Part shown: one piece after another, positions 59,411 through 64,000 of the stretch
How the letters are laid out: each line of letters starts with the position of its first letter
How positions within the stretch are numbered: the stretch's first letter is position 1
Assembly (NCBI GenBank): GCA_023415235.1
Contig: JAEZLP010000069.1
Coordinates: 1-64,000 of the forward strand
Source: Bacillota bacterium
GTDB taxonomy: Bacteria; Bacillota; Clostridia; Peptostreptococcales; Anaerovoracaceae
Direction of reading: 5' to 3'
Length of the DNA stretch: 64,000 bases
The notes under the pieces: model-generated
What the model was told of the DNA's origin: nothing
What the model saw: the letters and a program-made list of their open reading frames with translations, nothing else
Databases searched by the model: none
Made by a program: the position numbers and the translations under genes

Positions 59411-60436
59411 TCAGCTTCCGAGCTTATAAATGGTATCCTTATCATGAAATATCAGCCGAAAAACCGCATAAGCGCCAGGCTTTGATTCCGCCGTCAGGGA
59501 GTGGCCCAGCTTATCGCTGAGCTTTTTGGAAAGGAAGAGGCCGTATCCTGTGGCTTTTGCTCCTTCCCTTTCTTCGGAGGAGGTAAAGCCCTTTCTGAAA
59601 ATCCGTCCGATGTCCTCCGGCAAGATTCCCCTGCCCTCGTTCTTGACGGAAATTGCAATGTCGCTCCCCTCCCGGGCAGTGACAATTTCGATCTTGCCCC
59701 CTTCCGGGGTGTATTTAACAGCATTGGAGATGAGCTGGGAGAGGATGTAGCCACTCCATTTTTCGTCGGTAAGAACTTCGAAATCCTCTCCCTCTACGGC
59801 AATGCCGAGCCTTTTGTAGCTGAAAAAACTGGAATAGCTTTTCAGCGCCTGGGTGATCAACTTGCGGGTTCTGGTTCTGACTATTTTGTAATCATCATAA
59901 AATCGGTTGCTTTTTAATTCATAAAATACCTGCATGATGGATTCTTCGATGGAAAAGATCTCAGAATACAGACTTTTATACAAGTCAGGAGGAAGCTTGT
60001 CTTCCTGACTTTCAAGGATCAGCCTGGCCGCAGATATCGGAACCTTTGCATCGTGGAGCCATTTTGTGATGAATTCCATTTCCTCTGCTGATTTCGTTTC
60101 AATCGATGCTTTGTACCTTTCATAATCTGCTGTCAGACCCCCGATCAACGCAGCAATTTCCCTGTCCGAAGGATAGAAAAAGTCCTCCGCCTCTGCAGAC
60201 GAGCCGTTGAGCTTGCAGAAGCTGCGAAATTTCCTGATTCGGGAATTCAGGGTGTAAAGATCTACTATTATATAACCAGTAAAAAGAAAGCCCCATCCCA
60301 TTAGAATATAGGCGGCATTGGATTCGCGGAGATTCAGGCTGTCGTCCAGCCGGTAAACCATCCACGCAAACAGAAAGGCGAGGAAAAGAAATCCCAGAGG
60401 AATCCACCTTTCCTTCAGGTAGTTTCCCATTCTCAT
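59411..60436 (-). CDS. bceS: BceS-type sensor histidine kinase
   Basis: 341-residue kinase with two N-terminal membrane helices (about 12-30 and 40-62) joined by a very short loop, the intramembrane-sensing layout of BceS. H-box: FITKWLHDAKVPISAARLIL. ATPase motifs: QLISNAVKYTPEGG (N-box), VKNEGRGILPEDIGRIFRKGFT (G1) and GYGLFLSKKLSDKLG (G2). It depends on the BceAB transporter for input. The start overlaps the regulator gene by 4 nt. Confidence 0.92.
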   Translation of the reverse strand: MRMGNYLKERWIPLGFLFLAFLFAWMVYRLDDSLNLRESNAAYILMGWGFLFTGYIIVDLYTLNSRIRKFRSFCKLNGSSAEAEDFFYPSDREIAALIGGLTADYERYKASIETKSAEEMEFITKWLHDAKVPISAARLILESQEDKLPPDLYKSLYSEIFSIEESIMQVFYELKSNRFYDDYKIVRTRTRKLITQALKSYSSFFSYKRLGIAVEGEDFEVLTDEKWSGYILSQLISNAVKYTPEGGKIEIVTAREGSDIAISVKNEGRGILPEDIGRIFRKGFTSSEEREGAKATGYGLFLSKKLSDKLGHSLTAESKPGAYAVFRLIFHDKDTIYKLGS

Positions 60437-61116
60437 ACCAACCGATACCCCTCTCCTTTCACTGTTTTAATACAGTCCTCCAGCCCGATCTCGGAGAGCT
60501 TTTTTCGCAGCCGGTTAACATTTACCGTGAGAGTGTTGTCGTCCACAAAGCTTTCATCATCCCACAGGGCCTGCATCATTCGGCTTCGCGTTACCAGATT
60601 CCCCTGCTTTTTCACCAGCATGGAAAGGATTCTGCATTCATTCCGTGTCAGATCAGCTTCCGCATCTTTATAGAATACCTGCATCCGCTCCATGTTGACG
60701 ATGAGATCGTGATATTGGAGCACATTCAGAGTCTGATCCACGGAGGAATATGCTCTTCTGAGCATGGCGGATATCTTGGCAGTCAGAAGTTCCATGGAAA
60801 AGGGCTTTTCAATATAGTCGTCCCCTCCCTGGGTGATCGCGCGAATCTTGTCTCCGTCGCTGTCGCGAGAAGAAAGAAAGATCAGCGGAACGCTTGAGAT
60901 CTCACGAATTTTCGCGCACCAGTAAAATCCGTCATAATAGGGCAGATTGATATCCATGATTACCAGATGCGGATTGCATTCGATGAAAAGCGGAAGGATA
61001 TCACTGAAATCCTGCACTGCCGTCACCTTATATCCCCATTTATTCAGATGTTCTTCCAGAATCGAAGAAATCGTCCTATCATCCTCTATGATCAGTATTC
61101 TGTAAATTTCAATCAT
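60433..61116 (-). CDS. bceR: BceR-type response regulator (OmpR family)
   Basis: 227-residue regulator: receiver domain with IIEDDRTI, the phosphoacceptor in HLVIMDINLPYYDG, and Lys in GGDDYIEKPFSMELL; then a C-terminal winged helix (LTRNECRILSMLVKKQGNLVTRSRMMQALWDDE and NTLTVNVNRLRKKLSE). Expected to bind the TNACA-N4-TGTAA box in front of bceA. Starts inside the end of the GNAT-DUF4440 gene (8-nt overlap). Confidence 0.93.
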   Translation of the reverse strand: MIEIYRILIIEDDRTISSILEEHLNKWGYKVTAVQDFSDILPLFIECNPHLVIMDINLPYYDGFYWCAKIREISSVPLIFLSSRDSDGDKIRAITQGGDDYIEKPFSMELLTAKISAMLRRAYSSVDQTLNVLQYHDLIVNMERMQVFYKDAEADLTRNECRILSMLVKKQGNLVTRSRMMQALWDDESFVDDNTLTVNVNRLRKKLSEIGLEDCIKTVKGEGYRLV

Positions 61117-62035
61117 CCCTTTCCGCCTTCATCTCCGTGCCCTGATGGAAATGCAGCTTCCATACGCCCTCTTCCTTGACCCAGATGGAGGTTCTCAAGG
61201 TTTTTTTCTCCGTCAATTCCTTATGTACAGCGGTATAATGGACAATCGCCGCATGGCTGCTCAGGCAGCGGGTCGAAAAGTCACGGATCTCGATGTTTCT
61301 CCATTTTGCCGACGAAAGACAACGTATCGTCGCTTCCCGGTCGAAGACTGCGCCGGATTGTCCGTATTCCGTGAAATCGTCGGCAATACGGGCATTCAGA
61401 GCGTTAACGTCGCTGCAGAATATAGGATCCAGCAGATCGGTCTCGTACTGCAGCAATTTAGCCTCCAGCTTCGATTTCATTTTCTTCACGTTCTCGATGA
61501 GCTGGCGAAATTCGATCTCATAAATCGCAGTCCCGTGCTCCGATTCCCCAATTCGTTCAAATCCCATTCTCTCCGAAAAACGTTCTCCGGCCTCCGTCAC
61601 GTTGCTGGTGACAACGGAGTTGATTCGGACTCCCTTCTTACTATATTGCCCGTAATACTCCAAATGAGCCTTCAACAGAATTCTCAGAGCATCGGTCTCC
61701 CTGTAATCGTCATCCACCACTACACAGGAGAGCAGAAGATTGAACGTATCTCCTTCTTTCAGGGAATCCATATCGATCAGATTCTCAGGGGTCAGATATT
61801 TATCATTGAATGTGCCGTTTACAATCTGCTGTAAAATTTCCTGTTTCACAGGCAATATGTCGGTGAATGCCACGATTCTCCCGTTGTCCTCCAGTACAAG
61901 GCCTGTATTTGGATTTGCCTTATACCAAAGATATGCCTCCTGATGCGGAGTGACATGTTCCTCGGAATAGTATTTCAACTCAAGCTGTTCCATATATCGG
62001 AAATCGTCCAAGGTCTTTTCCTTCTTGATGTTCAT
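61109..62035 (-). CDS. GNAT acyltransferase fused to a DUF4440/SnoaL-like domain
   Basis: 308-residue two-domain protein. The N-terminal GNAT domain (about 1-185) shows DNGRIVAFTDILPVKQ, LLLSCVVVDDDYRETDALRILLKAH and GERFSERMGFERIGESEHG. The C-terminal 120 residues resemble a DUF4440/SnoaL-like fold (LLDPIFCSDVNALNARIADDFTEYG at its start, WVKEEGVWKLHFHQGTEM at its end). The ATG at 62035 follows AAAGGG at 6 nt; the Met five codons upstream lacks a site. The first gene of the Bce operon, translationally coupled to the response regulator. A GNAT in this position could modify the antimicrobial or a signal. Function unknown. Confidence 0.82.
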   Translation of the reverse strand: MNIKKEKTLDDFRYMEQLELKYYSEEHVTPHQEAYLWYKANPNTGLVLEDNGRIVAFTDILPVKQEILQQIVNGTFNDKYLTPENLIDMDSLKEGDTFNLLLSCVVVDDDYRETDALRILLKAHLEYYGQYSKKGVRINSVVTSNVTEAGERFSERMGFERIGESEHGTAIYEIEFRQLIENVKKMKSKLEAKLLQYETDLLDPIFCSDVNALNARIADDFTEYGQSGAVFDREATIRCLSSAKWRNIEIRDFSTRCLSSHAAIVHYTAVHKELTEKKTLRTSIWVKEEGVWKLHFHQGTEMKAERDD

Positions 62036-62093
62036 ATTCAGCCCTTTCATGAGAGTTTCTATTAATGCATGATATGAATGTATTAAATTAGCA

Positions 62094-62678
62094 TTAACCT
62101 ATTTCCTCATTCATAACCTGTTTTCTCAGAACTTCAAACTGCTCGGACAGAAACTCTTCCGAAATATCAAAGATTTTGGAAGACAATTTAAGACCCTCCA
62201 AAAAAATTACGATATGCTCCGCCATAGTATTCGGCTCCCCTTTCAGAAGCTCGCCTCTTTTTTGTCCATACTCGATCAGCTTTTCAAAGATTCTTACCGC
62301 AGCGCGAAACCGGGCCGTCAGGTATTCCTTCTGATCCGGATACGCCACTGAGAATTCATAAACCGCAACCTCGATACGGTTCTGATTATATGCGATGTCG
62401 TTTTTCTGAAGCTGAAAAAAACCGTCCAGGAGCTTTCTCGCTGACAGACCCAATTCGATCGCCTGATCAATGCTTTCCTCCGCATCGTTTCTGTCCCGCT
62501 CAAGCACTTCCAGGAAGATCTCCTTTGTAGACCCAAAATGCCGGTACAAGCCTCCCCGACTCAGACCGCACGCGTCGCATACATCCTTCATGGTCACCGC
62601 CGTAAAGCCCTTCTGCGAGAACAGGCCCGCTGCGGTTTCAATAATATATTTTCTTGTTTTATCACCTTTTTCAGCCAT
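62094..62678 (-). CDS. TetR/AcrR-family transcriptional regulator
   Basis: 195-residue repressor. The helix-turn-helix is TRKYIIETAAGLFSQKGFTAVTMKDVCDACGLSRGGLYRHFGS, with the ligand-binding helical domain after residue 70. The ATG at 62678 follows AAGGAG; the upstream in-frame extension crosses the promoter. Its promoter holds one palindrome in the -35/-10 spacer and another just downstream, so it is autorepressed. Divergent from the PadR gene. No efflux or enzyme gene is adjacent that would name its ligand. Confidence 0.92.
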   Translation of the reverse strand: MAEKGDKTRKYIIETAAGLFSQKGFTAVTMKDVCDACGLSRGGLYRHFGSTKEIFLEVLERDRNDAEESIDQAIELGLSARKLLDGFFQLQKNDIAYNQNRIEVAVYEFSVAYPDQKEYLTARFRAAVRIFEKLIEYGQKRGELLKGEPNTMAEHIVIFLEGLKLSSKIFDISEEFLSEQFEVLRKQVMNEEIG

Positions 62679-62697
62679 ACGCCCACTCCTTCTTCGC

Positions 62698-62749
62698 GAC
62701 ATATATGTCACTGTGATTTTATCATACGACATATGTGTCGCTTTGTCAA
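62698..62749 (-). promoter_or_regulatory. tetR-family promoter with two operators
   Basis: On the minus strand TTGACA (62749-62744), 17-nt spacer, TATGAT (62726-62721). The spacer is the near-palindrome CGACACATATGTCG (62740-62727), and a perfect 12-bp palindrome GACATATATGTC lies downstream at 62698-62709. Confidence 0.8.
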
Positions 62750-62836
62750 CAATGAGAGATCTTCTATTTGAGATGACATGCTTCTATTTCCTTATATTGA
62801 CAGGATTTCGTCTATTGTTTTTCATGATATTTTATT

Positions 62837-62850
62837 ATATCATATGATAT
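62837..62850. promoter_or_regulatory. Palindrome before the PadR gene, candidate operator
   Basis: ATATCATATGATAT is a perfect 14-bp palindrome ending 41 nt before the PadR start. PadR regulators bind AT-rich palindromes in their own promoters. Confidence 0.5.
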
Positions 62851-62891
62851 GTATAACATAACACGATATAGTAATTGACTAAAGGAGAGTA

Positions 62892-63437
62892 ATGATGACG
62901 ATTCAGTATGCAATTCTTGGATTATTGAGCTGGAGACCCTCAAGCGGGTATGAACTGAAGAAGGTTTTTGAGAATTCACCGTATCTTTATTGGTCCGGTA
63001 ATAATAATCAGATCTATAAATCATTGCTGCAGCTTCAAAAGGAAGGATTGATCAGCTGCGAGACCATCCACCAGGACGGCGCGCCGTCGAAGAAAATCTA
63101 CTCCGTTACCGAACAGGGGCAGGCGGAGCTGAAGAAATGGATTTTGTCAGCGTCTGCAGTGCCGGAATTTAAAAAGCCATTTCTGATCCAGATGGCTTGG
63201 GCGGATATGCTCAGCAAGGAGGAGCTAAGCCTTTTGTTTGAAAGGTATGAGAAAGAGATAGAGACCCAGCTGGTTCTCCAAAAGGAAAAATATGATAGGG
63301 AAAAAGACTGGCCGAATCGCTCTCCCCGCGAAACCTTTCTATGGAACATGATCTCTGTCAATCTGATGTCCACCTACCAGAGCGAGCTTTCATGGGTCCG
63401 CAAGGTCAGACAGCAGCTGGCACGGATAGAGGACTGA
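62892..63437 (+). CDS. PadR-family transcriptional regulator
   Basis: 181-residue regulator. The winged helix at the N-terminus reads MTIQYAILGLLSWRPSSGYEL, followed by WSGNNNQIYKSLLQLQKEGLI and the wing SKKIYSVTEQGQAEL; the C-terminal half is a coiled-coil dimerisation region (LFERYEKEIETQLVLQKEKY). Two ATG codons are adjacent at the start; AAAGGAG suits the second slightly better. It probably represses itself and a nearby transporter, but the downstream gene is an exported GH18 enzyme 129 nt away. Confidence 0.92.
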   Translation: MMTIQYAILGLLSWRPSSGYELKKVFENSPYLYWSGNNNQIYKSLLQLQKEGLISCETIHQDGAPSKKIYSVTEQGQAELKKWILSASAVPEFKKPFLIQMAWADMLSKEELSLLFERYEKEIETQLVLQKEKYDREKDWPNRSPRETFLWNMISVNLMSTYQSELSWVRKVRQQLARIED

Positions 63438-63566
63438 ATATAAAAGGAGGCTTACTATTTTCCATATATTGAACCCTTAGCAGCAATGTCCGGTTATGGT
63501 ATACTTGCATAAAAGCAGTGGTCAATCTGACCATTTTACCATTCTGTACAGGCTGAAGGGACTAGA

Positions 63567-64000
63567 ATGAATTCTTTTAGACTACATCTTGCGCTTATCC
63601 TTTCCATAATTCTTATCTATGTGGCCGCGGCGGGGGATTCCGTTCTCAGCGTCGGCGGAGGCAAGCTTTCTTTCCAGCCTGCGGCCAAGGCTTCAGCCTA
63701 TCAGTTTGACGGAAAAGACAAATACTCCCGAAGCAGGTTGGCTTCTCCTACCACTGCAATCGCTCCTAAAAAAAGCCCCCCCGAAACGCAACAAGGGAAA
63801 AGAATCGTGGGTTATTATGCGGCCTGGGCCTCTTATTCCGGCTTTACCCCGGACAAGATCGACGCCTCCCGTCTGACCCATATTAATTATGCTTTTGCAA
63901 GGATCAGCAATGATCTAAAGATAACTATGGGTTATCCCGACAGGGATCCCTTGAATTTCAAGATGTTGAATGATCTCAAGAAGAAAAATCCCAACCTGAA
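63567..64000 (+). CDS. Secreted GH18-family glycosidase, N-terminal part (cut by window end)
   Basis: Reading frame open from ATG 63567 to the window edge (144 codons). A signal peptide occupies residues 1-22 (MNSFRLHLALILSIILIYVA). A linker rich in Lys/Ser/Pro follows, and at about residue 86 the GH18 barrel begins with RIVGYYAAWASYSGF and LTHINYAFARIS, as in bacterial chitinases. The catalytic DxxDxDxE motif lies beyond the window. AAGGG precedes the ATG at about 7 nt. Substrate may be chitin or another GlcNAc polymer. Confidence 0.85.
   Translation, partial: MNSFRLHLALILSIILIYVAAAGDSVLSVGGGKLSFQPAAKASAYQFDGKDKYSRSRLASPTTAIAPKKSPPETQQGKRIVGYYAAWASYSGFTPDKIDASRLTHINYAFARISNDLKITMGYPDRDPLNFKMLNDLKKKNPNL

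Noticed and set aside
1..64000. CRISPR arrays, rRNA and tRNA genes
   Set aside because: No direct-repeat spacer pattern and no cloverleaf or rRNA-like stretch was recognised; this was a reading by eye, and a covariance-model scan would be decisive.

Overview
The window looks like chromosome from a spore-forming, anaerobic, low-to-mid-GC Firmicute of the class Clostridia. The pointers are a sigI-rsgI pair, a GerMN-domain lipoprotein, a SleL/YaaH-like LysM-GH18 hydrolase, two perfect CIRCE (HrcA) operators, pyruvate formate-lyase with its activase, strong AGGAGG-type ribosome binding sites and Clostridia/Bacillus-type Bce and PadR/TetR regulators. The genus cannot be named from the sequence alone. 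No rRNA, tRNA or CRISPR array was seen.

Layout. 1-2010: the 5' end of a group IIC intron sitting exactly behind the terminator of the sigI-rsgI operon. 2123-5412: FAD/Rieske oxidoreductase, DUF368 lipid-carrier transporter and pflA. 5413-27490: a biosynthetic island lying between pflA and pflB. Its left part (+ strand) is a minimal type II fatty-acid/polyketide set: acyl carrier protein, ketoreductase, ketosynthase with a fused KS-like (CLF-like) half domain, and a FabZ-like dehydratase. Two of its transcription units start with the same promoter element. Its right part (- strand, about 18 kb, read from 27363 down to 9166) is a class II lanthipeptide cluster of the NHLM-export type. It holds a substrate-binding protein, a sensor-MFS fusion, a GNAT, a second substrate-binding lipoprotein, an HlyD-like adaptor, a C39 peptidase-ABC exporter, a second ABC exporter, two Nif11-leader precursors, LanM with a Cys-Cys-Gly zinc site, a third short-leader precursor at 12041-12220, a second GNAT, a HExxH protein, an ECF-like sigma factor and a small protein that also ends its leader in a double-Gly motif. 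The working hypothesis is an acyl-modified (lipidated) lanthipeptide system, but nothing in the sequence proves that the acyl genes and the peptide genes cooperate.

27491-45596: pflB with an elaborately folded leader, flavodoxin, a 36-residue Cys-rich peptide, GerMN lipoprotein, Cu/Zn superoxide dismutase, phosphoesterase, DUF4474 protein, htpG with CIRCE, iron alcohol dehydrogenase, mntP, then the AI-2 uptake operon lsrACDBF. 45597-48866: a divergent lsr control region with two near-consensus promoters, then lsrR, lsrK and a cupin that takes the place usually held by lsrG. 48964-56460: PAS-GGDEF-HD-GYP protein, spore-type GH18 hydrolase, VOC protein, Hsp20 with CIRCE, LysM protein, ABC-2 exporter, a cluster of hairpin repeats and an AraC-GyrI-like regulator. 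56549-62035: a complete Bce-type peptide-resistance module (RR, HK, ATPase, FtsX-like permease) led by a GNAT-DUF4440 fusion and with a perfect BceR-type box. 62094-64000: TetR regulator with two palindromic operators, PadR regulator, and the start of a secreted GH18 enzyme cut by the window edge.
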